This document shows, in pieces, positions 29,571-40,332 of a DNA stretch of 64,000 nt (the first letter of the stretch is position 1; the number at the start of each line of letters is the position of its first letter). Position numbers and translations under genes: made by a program. Origin of the DNA: Amoebophrya sp. A120 (taxonomy: Eukaryota > Sar > Dinophyceae > Syndiniales > Amoebophryaceae); assembly GCA_905178155.1 (NCBI GenBank), contig CAJINV010000003.1:3503600-3567599 (forward strand). Reading direction: 5' to 3'. The notes beneath the pieces were generated by a model, which worked only from the letters and a program-made list of their open reading frames with translations, searched no databases and had not been told where the DNA came from.

Positions 29571-31727
29571 TCACGAGTCTTGAGCAGCATTCGCTTCCAA
29601 GAAACGAAAAATGACTCCGAGCGGGTAGTGGTCTGAGGTGTGCTTTGCGTTGGGAATCAGTTCCTCTGACTGGGGGACGTCTAAAAGGGCTTCTTTGAAC
29701 AATAGTGGCGCTCCTATTCTTCTAGATTTCTTTGCAGCTAGTTCGCCAACATCGTCGCTAACACTAGCATCTGCCTCTGCTGCTGGAACGTGGTAGGCCC
29801 GTGTGGTGTAGAAAACGTAGTCGAGGCAACCTTCGAATCCGGAGACCTTAGTCGTGAGAGTTGGAAAAAACGAGCGTCCGCAGTAGGCGTTGTGCAGGGC
29901 GCCCAGCTGGGTTCGCATCTCCCCGAGAACCGGCTGCGGCTTTTTGCAGTTTTCTTGCGCCGGCGGTTTTCCGAACGAGTCCGGGTGTTCCGGATGAAAG
30001 GGCGGCAAACTTCCCGTTGCCAGTAACTGGAAAGCCCCACTAAAAATGTGCGCAGTCAAATTCTCCACGCTCTCCAGCTCGGGGAGGTCCTCTTTTGTCT
30101 GAAGCTGCGTCTTTTCGGGGGAGGCTTCCGTGGCTTTCGTCTCGGTAGTTCCAGATCGCTCTGGCTGTGAATCATGTAGCTTTTGTGGTCGCTTTGGTGG
30201 CGTGAAAGCTTGTGCTGTTTTCTCGATAGAGAGTTCGTTTCCCACATGCCTCTCGTCTTCGTCACTTTTCCCAACTGGAAGCGGCACCTCGGTGGAAAAT
30301 GGTTTTCGTGCGTCTGTCACGTAGAGCTTAGCCAGCGTCGATTTATCGGAGCGGAGTTTGGCGACTTCGTCCTCGGCGCAAAACTCGGCCTGAAAATTGG
30401 GAATCGTGTTCCAGTCGCCACAAAAGATGAAGCAGACTTTTTCGTCCTTTTCACCGGCGGGTCCACTTATTTCGTTTCCGCTTTTTACTTGCGTTCTTTC
30501 CTGCACCCACGCTTCCGCGTCTGCCGCACACAGATTCACAAAAGTCTCGGCTTGGTACGCCTTGACCTGGGGGTAGCGAGGGTCCCAGAAGAGGTGCGTG
30601 TTGCCGAGTACCAGGTAAAACTTGTCGTTTACCACCAGGCGCATCCACATGCACGACTCTTCTAGTGTCTGGATTCGCTTCTTCGTTTTTCCGGACACCA
30701 CACCGGTCAGCAGAGGTCCACCCTTTTTGCTATTCTTGTCGTGGTCCATCTGAATTTTCAAGCGCTCGCGAAACAGGGTCCCCTTCACCGCTTCGACTTG
30801 AATTCGAAGGTCGGTGCTTTTTCTTTTGGCGTCCGCTGATTTAGAAGTACTATCGACCATGATTGCACTGCGGATAAAAATGGCATTGTCTAGATTTTGC
30901 GGACGCCCGACGGCCCATCTGAGATCCTTGGGCAAGCAGTCGCCGACGTGGTATCCCTTGTATTCCTCTGCCAGCGCAGTCTCGAAGTCATCAAAAAAGT
31001 CGCGCGGACATTCCTGTAAGCAAAGAATGTCTGCGTTCAGTTCACGTATACGGTCGACCGTCCGCAGCAGCCGCGAGGGCCCACTAGTAGATGTGGACCC
31101 CAGGATCGCAGCACCTTTCGCCGTAGTGGTTTTGTCTTCTGTCTCCTCTGACGTCGTTGGTACAGTACCATGATCTGCTTTCTTGGTGGATGCGCTCTTT
31201 GAAGAACCTTGTAGTTGTTCTCCGCCCGTTTTCCAGATGCGAAGGTCCAGGGGGCAGTAGTCGTGTTTGCAAGACAATGCACCCGTGTCTCCATCGGCCA
31301 AGACGTTCCAGGACACCACGCGGAGGCGCGGTGCCGAACTGGAGGACGCGCCAGGAGGACTGGGCGGCAATTTTCCCACCTTGTGCCACATCGGCACAAA
31401 CTTCATCGGCGAGCTGCCGTTCATGCCGTACCGAATCCTCGCAAAAAGCGATCTGACTATCCGCAGGCAAGTGTTCTTCACGCGCAACGTGCAATGCTCG
31501 CCAAATAAATTCCGCACTGCGGGCCTAAGAAGTCGGAGTCCGCAATGTCCCCCTCGGCGTTGCGATACGTTCGCCTTCAGTTCTTGACATGTCTTGAAGA
31601 AATCTGAATAAGAATACGATGACGCAGTATAGAATGAGCGGCGCAGAGGCTGCGGTTTTGGCGAAGGGTAGAATGAAGTACAGAGCCTGTCGAAAAAATG
31701 TTGTCGTATTCGTATTGAGTTCTTCAT
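29571..31727 (-). CDS. CCR4/nocturnin-type endonuclease/exonuclease/phosphatase-family protein
   Basis: The catalytic EEP fold is spread from about residue 135 to the C-terminus. Recognisable blocks in order are LRVVSWNVLADGD, ADILCLQECPRDFF (metal-binding Glu), FCGDWNTIPN (Asp-x-Asn), GCLDYVFYTTRA and HTSDHYPLGV (catalytic Asp-His). This order and wording fit the CCR4/nocturnin/angel group, which removes poly(A) or acts on nucleotide phosphates. A Lys/Ser/Thr-rich insert (around KPFSTEVPLP to LPELES) separates the GDWN and LDY blocks. The frame is open upstream to a GTG at 31826, which would add a hydrophobic FIWIFIGFLLLLDCLV segment. The first ATG is at 31727, which I use, but a signal-anchored form from an upstream exon is possible. 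The specificity (mRNA deadenylation or other) is not decided by sequence alone. Confidence 0.82.
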   Translation of the reverse strand: MKNSIRIRQHFFDRLCTSFYPSPKPQPLRRSFYTASSYSYSDFFKTCQELKANVSQRRGGHCGLRLLRPAVRNLFGEHCTLRVKNTCLRIVRSLFARIRYGMNGSSPMKFVPMWHKVGKLPPSPPGASSSSAPRLRVVSWNVLADGDTGALSCKHDYCPLDLRIWKTGGEQLQGSSKSASTKKADHGTVPTTSEETEDKTTTAKGAAILGSTSTSGPSRLLRTVDRIRELNADILCLQECPRDFFDDFETALAEEYKGYHVGDCLPKDLRWAVGRPQNLDNAIFIRSAIMVDSTSKSADAKRKSTDLRIQVEAVKGTLFRERLKIQMDHDKNSKKGGPLLTGVVSGKTKKRIQTLEESCMWMRLVVNDKFYLVLGNTHLFWDPRYPQVKAYQAETFVNLCAADAEAWVQERTQVKSGNEISGPAGEKDEKVCFIFCGDWNTIPNFQAEFCAEDEVAKLRSDKSTLAKLYVTDARKPFSTEVPLPVGKSDEDERHVGNELSIEKTAQAFTPPKRPQKLHDSQPERSGTTETKATEASPEKTQLQTKEDLPELESVENLTAHIFSGAFQLLATGSLPPFHPEHPDSFGKPPAQENCKKPQPVLGEMRTQLGALHNAYCGRSFFPTLTTKVSGFEGCLDYVFYTTRAYHVPAAEADASVSDDVGELAAKKSRRIGAPLLFKEALLDVPQSEELIPNAKHTSDHYPLGVIFRFLEANAAQDS

Positions 31728-31827
31728 CGGCACAAGGCAATCTAAGAGGAGCAAAAAACCAATGAAGATCCAAATGAATTTACGAGGGAGGGATGGAATG
31801 CATCGGTGTATAGTGGTGCTGCGCACT

Positions 31828-32366
31828 ACTTAGTATACCAGAGGATCTTTTCCTGCGTTCGACCTGCAATTGCCAGCCTACTGCAATGGACCGGTGTATG
31901 AAAAAGCATTCAAGGATGCGCAGAGTAATCGTTAAGACGATCGTCAATTATTCGCCGGCCACCGGCGCCACAAAGAAAATTTCGAACTGAAACTGAAGAA
32001 TAACTGTGAAGCACTTGGTTCATGCGGTAGTGCTCAATATTGGTTCTTCACTTGAGGAAGCCAAACCCATGCGTCAACAAAAAGAGAGGAAGACGACTGC
32101 GAAAGAACAACGGAGCCTCCCGCTCTGACAGTTGCGCTTGCTCATTCATGAAGATGTGCATCGTTCGTGGCATGAGAAAACAGGCGCGCGGTCGCCCGCT
32201 GATGGTCATCAAATAGCATTCCGGTCGTGAAAAAATTTTTGGACCATGCCTGTGAGAGGGTCGATACGAGCAGGTTTTACACCTGAAAGAGTTCCAGATC
32301 CAGCAGTAGAGCTCACATGTCGCTTTTTGTTCATAGTCGTACTATTACCATAAAATCATTCTGATA
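31828..32366. other. Intergenic stretch, no gene seen
   Basis: About 540 bases between the EEP gene and the methyltransferase gene. Only a short GC-rich palindromic patch (GGCCACCGGCGCC near 31957) stands out. No open frame of interest. Confidence 0.5.
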
Positions 32367-33725
32367 TCACTCCTCATCAATGCGGGCGCGCGATATCTTG
32401 AAAATCAGGCACTCTTCCTGCGTGGCACAAGTCTTCAGAAGATGACGCATGCGCCCTGCATCAGTAGAGATGGTACTGAGCGTATTTGTTGTCGCTGGAG
32501 ATGCTGCACATGATGGATTCTGCGAAGATGATGTCGCTTGGAATTCTTTCCCAGCATCTGCCCCCTCCGTAGAAAAAGGCTTCAGCTCCTCGATCCGGTC
32601 GAAATATTTTGGGCGCAGCCGAAGAAACTCCTCGTGTGCTGCCTGGCAGCGCTCCTGCACACACAGGTAGACGTCGGTACTGCGCACCGAATACGCGAAC
32701 ATCGTTTTCAGCAGCGGCTCTACCAGTTTTTTGTCAAAAATGACGTCCGTCGCGACAATGTACTGAAAGCGTGTGTCTGGTTCCGTAGGGTTCTTTTGTG
32801 TCTTCAGCCAGTCCACCTGTTTACAAGCGGCGAGATTTTCAGTACGATGCTGGTCGTCTTTTGCTTTATTTGCGGCAACGTTCTTTGTCAAGTTCTCCAT
32901 GGCAGGCTCGTACTCAGTAAGGAGCACCTCTGCCTCTGGGAACAGCTTTGCGAGAGCGAGTCCTAAAAATCCGCAGCCCGATCCCAACTCGAGGATGGTC
33001 TGCGGAAAGTCCGGTCTTGCGAACTTCCTCCGCGCCTTTTTGTCGTACATGGGGCCGTCCGCAGCTCCCGCGCCGGACGGTGACCACCTGTGGCATAAAA
33101 GAAGCGCCAGCAAATAGCTCGTTTCCCAGACAATTCCCCCGGTATGCTGTAAGTTTGGTCGGAGGTCCTGATGAATGTCTAAAAGTATGGGGTTGGATGC
33201 AGCCGCCTTGGGGAAACCTGTCGCTGTTGTTGTGTCATCTGACCTTCCTTGTTGTGCTCCTTCGATATTGATCTTCTTCTTCCCCATTTCTGCATCGCTA
33301 CCAGTTGTCGAGGCATCAGTTTCAAAACATTCCGGAGGAAGAAACATCCGAAGATCTAGGCGCAGTGTCGGGAATTGAGCCAAGTCGCAAAAGATATCGT
33401 GACAGGGCTTCGTCAACTCGAAAAAATCCGTCTTGCCACCAGCAATCTTGGAGCTAGAAATTATCGAGTTTCTCAGGAAAGAAGCCACGTGACAGATCCT
33501 GTTTTCATCTTCGGCACACTCATTTCCGGTCGGGGCACCACAGGCGGGCGGATGTCTCTTACCCTTCGCATTCCCTGTCTTTCTGACGGCGTGATGGCCC
33601 TCGTCCGTCCGGCAAGCTGCGGACTTTTTTTCTCCACAAATCACCCTTCCTTTGCGATCCCTGCCTTCTTTCGCTGCGGCAACCCGACGGGCCTGAAGAA
33701 CTTTTCGTCGCTTCGTCGACGGCAT
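32367..33725 (-). CDS. METTL21/FAM86-type protein methyltransferase (Methyltransf_16 family)
   Basis: The frame of 452 codons starts at an ATG at 33725; the sequence just upstream on the minus strand ends ATATTAG, an acceptor-like site touching the ATG. The N-terminal ~70 residues are basic and Cys-containing. Family blocks are clear. GGIVWETSYLLALLL (about residue 198) is the usual W-E/D segment before motif I; ILELGSGCGFLGLALAKLFP (about 245) is motif I; LLTEYEPAMENLTKNV is post-I; and IVATDVIFDKKLVEPLL (about 325) takes the place of the common ASDVIYD motif. Enzymes of this family methylate lysines on chaperones, elongation factors or histones. Which substrate applies here cannot be told. 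The C-terminal ~60 residues are low-complexity. Confidence 0.85.
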   Translation of the reverse strand: MPSTKRRKVLQARRVAAAKEGRDRKGRVICGEKKSAACRTDEGHHAVRKTGNAKGKRHPPACGAPTGNECAEDENRICHVASFLRNSIISSSKIAGGKTDFFELTKPCHDIFCDLAQFPTLRLDLRMFLPPECFETDASTTGSDAEMGKKKINIEGAQQGRSDDTTTATGFPKAAASNPILLDIHQDLRPNLQHTGGIVWETSYLLALLLCHRWSPSGAGAADGPMYDKKARRKFARPDFPQTILELGSGCGFLGLALAKLFPEAEVLLTEYEPAMENLTKNVAANKAKDDQHRTENLAACKQVDWLKTQKNPTEPDTRFQYIVATDVIFDKKLVEPLLKTMFAYSVRSTDVYLCVQERCQAAHEEFLRLRPKYFDRIEELKPFSTEGADAGKEFQATSSSQNPSCAASPATTNTLSTISTDAGRMRHLLKTCATQEECLIFKISRARIDEE

Positions 33726-34744
33726 TCTAATATCGTGCTGCTGTGTGGTCGACGTCTAGTGCGCATGTACTACTTTAGATCAATATCTACTCGACTCGTG
33801 TACTTTTGGTCTATCGGCTCCAACATCATCACAACAAGAACATACTGGTTGGGAAACCTTCGATCACAAATATCCATCAACTCGGTCGCTGTCGACTGGA
33901 CGTTCCTTCGCTGTAATTGGACAAATTCGCGCCATTTGGATTTGAGCACAACTACGGTGAACTTATTGGACCGTCATGATCTTGGCGAATTTTTCCCCGT
34001 AATGGTTCTGATCGGTCACTCTTCGCAGGTTGATCATGATTCGCTTTCTTCCTCATACAGTCATTCCATCCTTTCCTTCTAACTCATCCGTGCACGTGCT
34101 ATCGAGGCGCCAGGATCTATAAAATCTTGTTTTATCCGCCGGACCTACAACATCTACATGGGCTACTTCATTAGATCTCAAAGATGCCATTGATATTGAA
34201 TTTTCATCCTTCTCACATCACATCGATGGACATCAACTTGCCTCGAGATCCAGGATGATGAAAGCTTCCAGCAGCTTTGCGCGAGAGGACATCGGACATC
34301 GATTCCTGTCAATGTACAGCACCGGAGGTGCAAGATCTTCGAGCGTCGACACAACTCGTACTTACAGTTCATCAAAATCATCACATTTGCAGCAAACAGA
34401 AACGAGTCGGAGACAGTTTCGACAGGATTCATTTCAGCATCGTGCAGCGGAGCCGAGCATGTGCACGCGCAACGTTCATCCGATCGTTGGAATGGAAATG
34501 CAAATGTTGCAGTTGGCGCTCTACAAAATAAACTACCAGGCCAACTGCAAGTGCAATTTGATTTGGTTCATCATCACTAGCATATGATACATTTTTCATA
34601 CACGCCACTACAATTGCGAACGTCGTAACTACAGTCACACTGTTCACCTCTCATTGTGTTGTAATTGCTCTACCTACTGCTAGTCATAAAAGAAGAAAAC
34701 GAAAAAGTGTTAGTGTTTACACATCTACATTTGTCGGGCCCTTG
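33726..34744. other. Intergenic stretch, no gene seen
   Basis: About 1 kb, AT-richer than its neighbours. A 235-codon plus-strand frame (33375-34082) straddles the methyltransferase start and this gap; its product shows no domain and it is antisense to a confident gene over more than half of its length. No repeat or RNA gene recognised. Confidence 0.5.
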
Positions 34745-36460
34745 TCATGCTCGATAGCTTAGCAGGGGAGACGCCGGTCCTGCTGCCGTCGTAGGATGCA
34801 ATGCTGTAGGCTGGCGCTGTGTCAGAACCTGCGAAGCTGATATTTGCACTCCGTTTGGCTGCAGATGGTTCAATGACTGAATCTGTGAAGCAGGCGCCTG
34901 AAGATTTCGCTGCAGATTTTGTTGCGAGCTTGAGAAGTACCCTTGTTGCGGCGGTGGAGCTGTGGGTGCGAGAATACGATTAACGAAGGGTGCAGGTGAG
35001 GGCTCAGGCGCACGAATGGCACCAAGCGCACTCTGCACTATCGTCGGCGGGGCAACGCTAGCGCTTCCTGAGTTGTTAGCTCCTGCTACGGGCCATGAAA
35101 GCATACCGCGTCGCGGTCCCAACGCAGCTCTCGGAGAGGAACAACCAGATGCTATGCTAGTCCGCGATGGACGAGCCACGCAGTTCCCTCCGAGTGGGGC
35201 AGAAAAAGACACAGGTGCGGCCTGCACGTGCGCCACAAGAGAGGACGCTGCAGATGAAATCTGCTCCACAGGAACGGGCACGGCAGCTGGTGTTATTCGC
35301 ACATGCGGAACTGGTAGATTACTTTTGTCATGTTGCCTCCGCCGCGGACTACGTGCAACGAGAACGGGCGATGAGACTTCGTGGCCATGTGGTGGGGCGG
35401 CGTGCAACGCATGTAGAAGCTTTTCTTCATAACTTCCCGCATTAGCTGCGAGAAGTGAGCCCGTCCCTCCTTCTTGTTTTCTCGTCGCACCATGGTCCAC
35501 ACCACTCAGCTTCGCGTGTGGCTGCTCGGTCGTCCCAACGGCAGAAGCACCCGTAATCGAACGCCGCACTGATGGCGAATAAATCCTTGTTACAGTGGGG
35601 TGAATTATGCCGGTGCTCGTGATCTGAATTCCGCCAATCCGTGGCTGTGCCACCGCGGACACGCGTCGAACTGGAGAAGCAACCAAGCCCCGCTGCTCGT
35701 GCGACAACGGGATCGAACCTTTGGTCACTAGTACCTGTTGACGCACTCGCGGGGAACCGAGGCCTTGACTCGCGGGGGCAAAAGTGGATCCAGGATTTTG
35801 CTCCGATGAATCCAACACTTCGACACTGGGGTATCGCCGATACTGGGTTGGCACTACGTGAACGCGTTGCCCTCGATGCACCGTGTTCGAGGGAACACTA
35901 CCTTCGGCATGAAGTCTTCTGCCTGTATCGACGGCCGAGGCTTCGTGCGGCTGCGCTGTCGCGCTTCCGGGCGTGACACTGTCCGTCACGTCGTGTTGGA
36001 TGTCTGGATTCTTGGCTCTTTTCGGTGCAGAATCCACGGCACTTCCTCGTGCAGGAGCTGTGCTCCTCTTGCCTTCTTCGTCGTCCCCATTTCCTGTTCC
36101 TGTTGGCAGAATAGAACTACCTGAAGCAGAACCCCTCTCGCGCTGTCTTCCGGGCGGGCGTGGCGTGCCTAGCAGGGGCAAATCAGGCAAAGATCGAATA
36201 TCTCCTGGAACATTGCGCTCCTCGCAAAGGCCGCACGCCTTGGCAGCAGCCAACTCGCCGGCAAGAAGTCGGCGATCTAGCAGTGGTCCACGATCCAATC
36301 TGTAGCAACTAAAACTCTCCCGAGCGTTTGTTGTGCACAAGTCCGCCTCCACCCGCAAGCCAATGACTGGGTGGCACAACTGCACCTGTTGAAGCAGGGC
36401 GCACAGCACGATGCGCCGCGTAACTAGCTGTAGCCGCGGTCGTAGTGGAAGTGGTGACAT
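34745..36460 (-). CDS. Low-complexity hypothetical protein with possible signal peptide
   Basis: A 571-codon frame with an ATG at 36460 and a TGA at 34745. The N-terminus (MSPLPLRPRLQLVTRR, then IVLCALLQQVQLCHPVIGL) has a basic n-region and a hydrophobic core consistent with a signal peptide. A short region with several Cys follows (LCTTNARESFSCYR, KACGLCEERN). From about residue 90 to the end the protein is Ser/Ala/Pro/Gln/Arg-rich without hydrophobic segments, and the last 80 residues are Gln/Pro-rich. No domain recognised. It may be a secreted or lumenal disordered protein; whether it is functional is supported only by frame length. Confidence 0.5.
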   Translation of the reverse strand: MSPLPLRPRLQLVTRRIVLCALLQQVQLCHPVIGLRVEADLCTTNARESFSCYRLDRGPLLDRRLLAGELAAAKACGLCEERNVPGDIRSLPDLPLLGTPRPPGRQRERGSASGSSILPTGTGNGDDEEGKRSTAPARGSAVDSAPKRAKNPDIQHDVTDSVTPGSATAQPHEASAVDTGRRLHAEGSVPSNTVHRGQRVHVVPTQYRRYPSVEVLDSSEQNPGSTFAPASQGLGSPRVRQQVLVTKGSIPLSHEQRGLVASPVRRVSAVAQPRIGGIQITSTGIIHPTVTRIYSPSVRRSITGASAVGTTEQPHAKLSGVDHGATRKQEGGTGSLLAANAGSYEEKLLHALHAAPPHGHEVSSPVLVARSPRRRQHDKSNLPVPHVRITPAAVPVPVEQISSAASSLVAHVQAAPVSFSAPLGGNCVARPSRTSIASGCSSPRAALGPRRGMLSWPVAGANNSGSASVAPPTIVQSALGAIRAPEPSPAPFVNRILAPTAPPPQQGYFSSSQQNLQRNLQAPASQIQSLNHLQPNGVQISASQVLTQRQPTALHPTTAAGPASPLLSYRA

Positions 36461-36849
36461 TGCGACGCGTGATCAAAACAAAAATTTATCTCAGTGTCAG
36501 TGAACCTCAACTTATTAAGCACCAAATTTGGGCTTCAGCCCTGCTTGTGCTGACGGCATTGCATGCTGTTGCTGCTAGGCCACAGGGTCGCAGACTCAAT
36601 AAAATGATGTCACATTTTTTGTCTCATAAACCCACGCTTTGATAGAAAACTTTTGTCGAACAAGCTCAACACTTGCGCGTTGCGTCATCAGCGCCTGTTT
36701 TCCCACTTCTTCGAACATCGACAGACACGAACCGCGACGGCTTCCGCCAGTCCAACAAGAAAAAGCTGGCTTCTTGCTCTCTCGAATAGAGGCCACGCCT
36801 GTGATAAACAGAAAAGTGAAGACCCGCCACAGGCTCCAAGGAAGGGCCA

Positions 36850-38560
36850 TTGCGCGACGGGGGGTCGCCAACCCAAACGAACAACGAGCACCACGCGCGT
36901 GCAACAAAGCCCCGGGAACAGGACGAAGATCTCAGCCGCACGGCCACCGGGGGGGGCAATGCAAACATAGCGCGCCACCCCAACCAAGTAACCTACGAGG
37001 GCCAAAGCGCCCGGCGCAACGACCCCGCCTGCGGGGCGCATACCCTTTTCGGCCGGGTTCTTATTCTCCCCGCCGGCGGTAATTGCTAGGGGCACCACCG
37101 GGCGGCGCCTGCCCTCGCTCTCTGCGGACTTTGGGCCGCCGGCGGGCTCGCTCCGTCATCGCGCGCGGCCCGCCCCGCGGGCGGCTCTGGCGCGCCTGCC
37201 GTTGGTGGCTGCCCCGGGCCTTCATCGCCCCGCGCCGTTCTTCCTCTCCCAAGCAATTCCGCCGGCACTCACTCTGTAGGAAAGTAACTTGCCCCAGGGC
37301 GGCTCTGTCGCCCGTCCAAGGAACGACAGGCGCGGCGGAAGCCCTGCACGCCGGAGGGGCGGCGGCCCCGCAGGCGCCTGGCCGTACAGGCTCGCGCAAC
37401 CGGCTGAGGCGACCGGCCTGCGTCTACATCGACTCACAACAGGCGGGTCGCTGCTGGGAATATTGACCGCGCTCAGCGGATCCCCCCAAACACCGGGGCG
37501 CGGGTTAGTATATTAAAAATTCTTGAGCCCAAGTGGCTGCGTGGCCCAGGCGAAGCACTCGGGCGAGCGGCGCCGCCCTCGCCCATCGCCACCTAAGGCG
37601 GGCGGGGGGGGGCGCTGCGGGCCCGAGCAAATTTCTCGAAAGCGGGCGGCGTTAGGTGGCCGCGCAAGCTCGCTCCCCACAGGATGAAGGTGCGCCCGAG
37701 GGGGCGGGCCCGGGCGGGGTGCGCCCGGGAGGGCCAAAATAACAATGGAAAACACCCCCGCCAAGCAAGGGGGGCGCCCGCGCCGGGGGGCCAAGCGTCC
37801 TGCCTCCCCGCCCTTCTTTTTCGAAGCGCAGGAAACGCCAAAAGGAGCGGCCTGCCCCCGCAGCCGCCGCCCTAGGCGCCCGCCGCGAAAATAGGCGCCG
37901 GGGCAGCGAGGGCCTGTCGCCAACATTTGCGGCAGCGCCCGAAGCAAGCCGCCCCCCCCGGGCGCAGGGCGGGGGGCCCCCGAATTCGCGGGCCAGTCGC
38001 AGCGAACGCGGTGCGCCCCGCCTGCAGCTCAAACAACGAGCAACATCGGCTCTGTCAACTTATCCCCCGCGTTCCCGATGCTGGTCGGGCGGTAAAAATT
38101 TTGCAGGAACCGCGCCGCGCCTTGCCTGGTGTGCTTGTAGAAAAGCGCCGCCATGTAGTCCTGTGTCCGCGTCGGCGGGCCCTCGAAGCTGCTGGCGCTC
38201 GCGCTGGCGCGCGCGCAGATCCAAGAAGGCGCCGCGCGCGGCCGGGCGGCAGGGAGGCTGCACGAACAAGAAAGGCTGGCCAGGAGCGGAGGGCTCTTCC
38301 ACCACAATAGCCGCGACTGCTTCCTGCCGCTTTGCCTGCAGAGACTCCTGGGCGCCCCCCCCATCCTGCGCCCTCGGGAATTCGGCTCCCCTGCCTCCTT
38401 TCCCGATTCAGGTATGGCGTTTCGGATGCGTTGCGCTTCATGCCCCAGTGGCTCCAGCAACCGCGCAGCGGCGGACCCAGAGAGACCCGACAACCCGCCG
38501 GCAGTTCTCCGCCAAATTTCCTCGACGCGAAAAGGGTCGCGCTGCGCAATGGATCACGAC
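36850..38560. other. GC-rich non-coding island
   Basis: Within the 2.2-kb gap between two genes, about 1.7 kb is strongly GC-rich, reaching long runs such as GGCGGGGGGGGGCGC (near 37601). Its borders are ordinary AT-balanced sequence. Open frames exist on both strands and in several frames at once, as expected when stop codons are rare, and their Ala/Pro/Arg/Gly products look like compositional noise. I see no terminal inverted repeats, ribosomal RNA or tRNA signature. It may be a foreign or repeat-derived segment; function unknown. Confidence 0.6.
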
Positions 38561-38661
38561 AAGAAACTCACAAGAGCTCGCCTTTCAAATTGAGGATCCC
38601 ATTGAACGCTACTGGCCGGAAGTCCGCAACGTTTACACAGGGTGCTTGATGAGCCGTTGCC

Positions 38662-40332
38662 TCAGCGCAACAGAACACAAAGTGCCAACGCTCGGCAGAA
38701 TAGATACACACCAGAAAACTTGGCGCGTCTTTCAATGATCTTTCTTTGGGGAAATGTGGCGGCAGTGCTTTCTTCAATTTTGTTTTTTATGCTGCAAGTC
38801 TCCACACACAAACTCGCTGAGTTCTGGATTTCTGAGCTGACAAGGTAAATCCACTCGTCCCGAGTGGCATCCAAAATTTCTTTCATGTCCTCTGCAAACT
38901 GCTTTTTTGACAACAGCGCTACTCCTTTGTGCAACAAGTAATCCACTGTCACGCCGGCAAAAACGCCAACGGGTCCGCCCGCAACAGTCGCCACGATGCC
39001 GCCAGCGCCAACACTTCCTCCGGCTGAAAGGACTTTTGTCAGGAATGGAGCAGCTAGTTTTCCGAAAAACGTTTTAGAAAGCACCGTTGTCGTCAGGCCG
39101 CTTTTGAGCACTACTGCGGTTCCCGTCCCGATAGCCTTTCCCAGAGCGACTTTCCCCAGAAGGGCGCCAGCGGTGACGATCCCGACCGTTCGGACTGGGG
39201 ACTTTTCGAAGGCGGCCGGGATCTCGCGAATCTTGCCCGTCTGGGCCTGCCAATCCAAAACCACATCGCAAGATGCAGCACCAGCAGCAGCGCTTCTTGT
39301 AGTGGTTGCACTTTTATCTCCTCCTGGGCTCGCGGTCGATGCTGTACTAGGCAAGAGCATTTGCGTACTAGCTGCGGTCGTGTCAGACGAAGCACCTCCT
39401 CCAGCAGCTTGTTCCTGCGCTTGCTGTAACAGAACGAGTTTTCGAAAGAAGATTTCCTCTACTACACTGAATTTTTCTCGCAGCTCCTCCTCCACCTGCC
39501 GGAAAATTTCGTCCTGCACCGCTCGCCGCAGCTTCACATCGACCACTTCCGGCCGCAGCACCAGAAGCTCGTACTGCTTGCGGATGTAGGACTCCAGATC
39601 CTTTTCAATGCCGGCGGAGACCGGCGTTGACGCAGCATCAACTTCCTCGCTTCCCAGGCCGGTGACCGTTCTGGCTGCGGTGCTCACAGAATGCTTGCAC
39701 GCGGAGGACAGCGCCAATGCCATCAGTGTGTAGGTCGTAGAGTATCGGAAGTACCACTCCTCGAAGCGCGGAATGCGCGGATACAAGTCTGTACGCCACA
39801 ACTCCGTGAACACTTTTGCCGTCAGGGTTCTACCTTCCTCCGCAACCTGCTCAGCCGCACTCCGCAGGCCCTCTGCGCGCTCCTGCAACAGGGCTTGGTA
39901 CTCCTCTCCCTCCATTTCGACGCGGAAATCTCGTCGGAGCCTTTCGCCCCACTGCTCCGCCAGTCGGTCCATGCTCTGGAGCTGTATGCGAACCTTGGAG
40001 TGATCCGTGTTCTTGGTGCGATCAGCCGAGTTCGCCGAGCCGGGTCCGAGTCGGCTTGCGGTGTAGTTGCGGAAAACATACAGGCCGCACGTTGTCGTGA
40101 CAAAACCTGCGACTGCCAGTTTGCTACCCGTGAAAAACGACGAACGTTGATTGGTTCTACCAGGGCTTTGCGTTTGCGTTCCATTTTTCCCCGCTTCCCC
40201 GGTGAATGTCCGCACGTGGAATATCGAGCAAATACGCTTGCGGGCTCGATCGGGCGGGTGCGGATTTGTCGATCGCCGACAATAAAATGTCGAGGACTGC
40301 AGTTTCCTGTGGAGACGCACTCGGAGGCACAT
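38662..40332 (-). CDS. Gly/Ala-rich hydrophobic protein, possible organelle membrane protein
   Basis: A 556-codon frame with an ATG at 40332. The N-terminus is Arg-rich and lacks acidic residues for ~45 positions (MCLRVRLHRKLQSS ... RARKRICSIF), which would suit a mitochondrial presequence. It is followed by a hydrophobic stretch near residues 72-90 (LAVAGFVTTTCGLYVF). The middle is helical and charged, including a long heptad-like part (RRAVQDEIFRQVEEELREKF). From about residue 370 to 480 a Gly/Ala/Val-rich region (TAGALLGKVALGKAIGTG, GGIVATVAGGPVGVFAGVTV) could insert into a membrane. I recognise no named family. The last ~45 residues after DEWIYLVSSEI change character and may be intronic read-through, so the true stop is uncertain. 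Confidence 0.55.
   Translation of the reverse strand: MCLRVRLHRKLQSSTFYCRRSTNPHPPDRARKRICSIFHVRTFTGEAGKNGTQTQSPGRTNQRSSFFTGSKLAVAGFVTTTCGLYVFRNYTASRLGPGSANSADRTKNTDHSKVRIQLQSMDRLAEQWGERLRRDFRVEMEGEEYQALLQERAEGLRSAAEQVAEEGRTLTAKVFTELWRTDLYPRIPRFEEWYFRYSTTYTLMALALSSACKHSVSTAARTVTGLGSEEVDAASTPVSAGIEKDLESYIRKQYELLVLRPEVVDVKLRRAVQDEIFRQVEEELREKFSVVEEIFFRKLVLLQQAQEQAAGGGASSDTTAASTQMLLPSTASTASPGGDKSATTTRSAAAGAASCDVVLDWQAQTGKIREIPAAFEKSPVRTVGIVTAGALLGKVALGKAIGTGTAVVLKSGLTTTVLSKTFFGKLAAPFLTKVLSAGGSVGAGGIVATVAGGPVGVFAGVTVDYLLHKGVALLSKKQFAEDMKEILDATRDEWIYLVSSEIQNSASLCVETCSIKNKIEESTAATFPQRKIIERRAKFSGVYLFCRALALCVLLR

Noticed and set aside
37513-38738. Several GC-rich ORFs on both strands in the 36850-38560 island
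   Set aside because: All frames are open together, the products are Ala/Pro/Arg/Gly noise, and there are no motifs or conserved starts.
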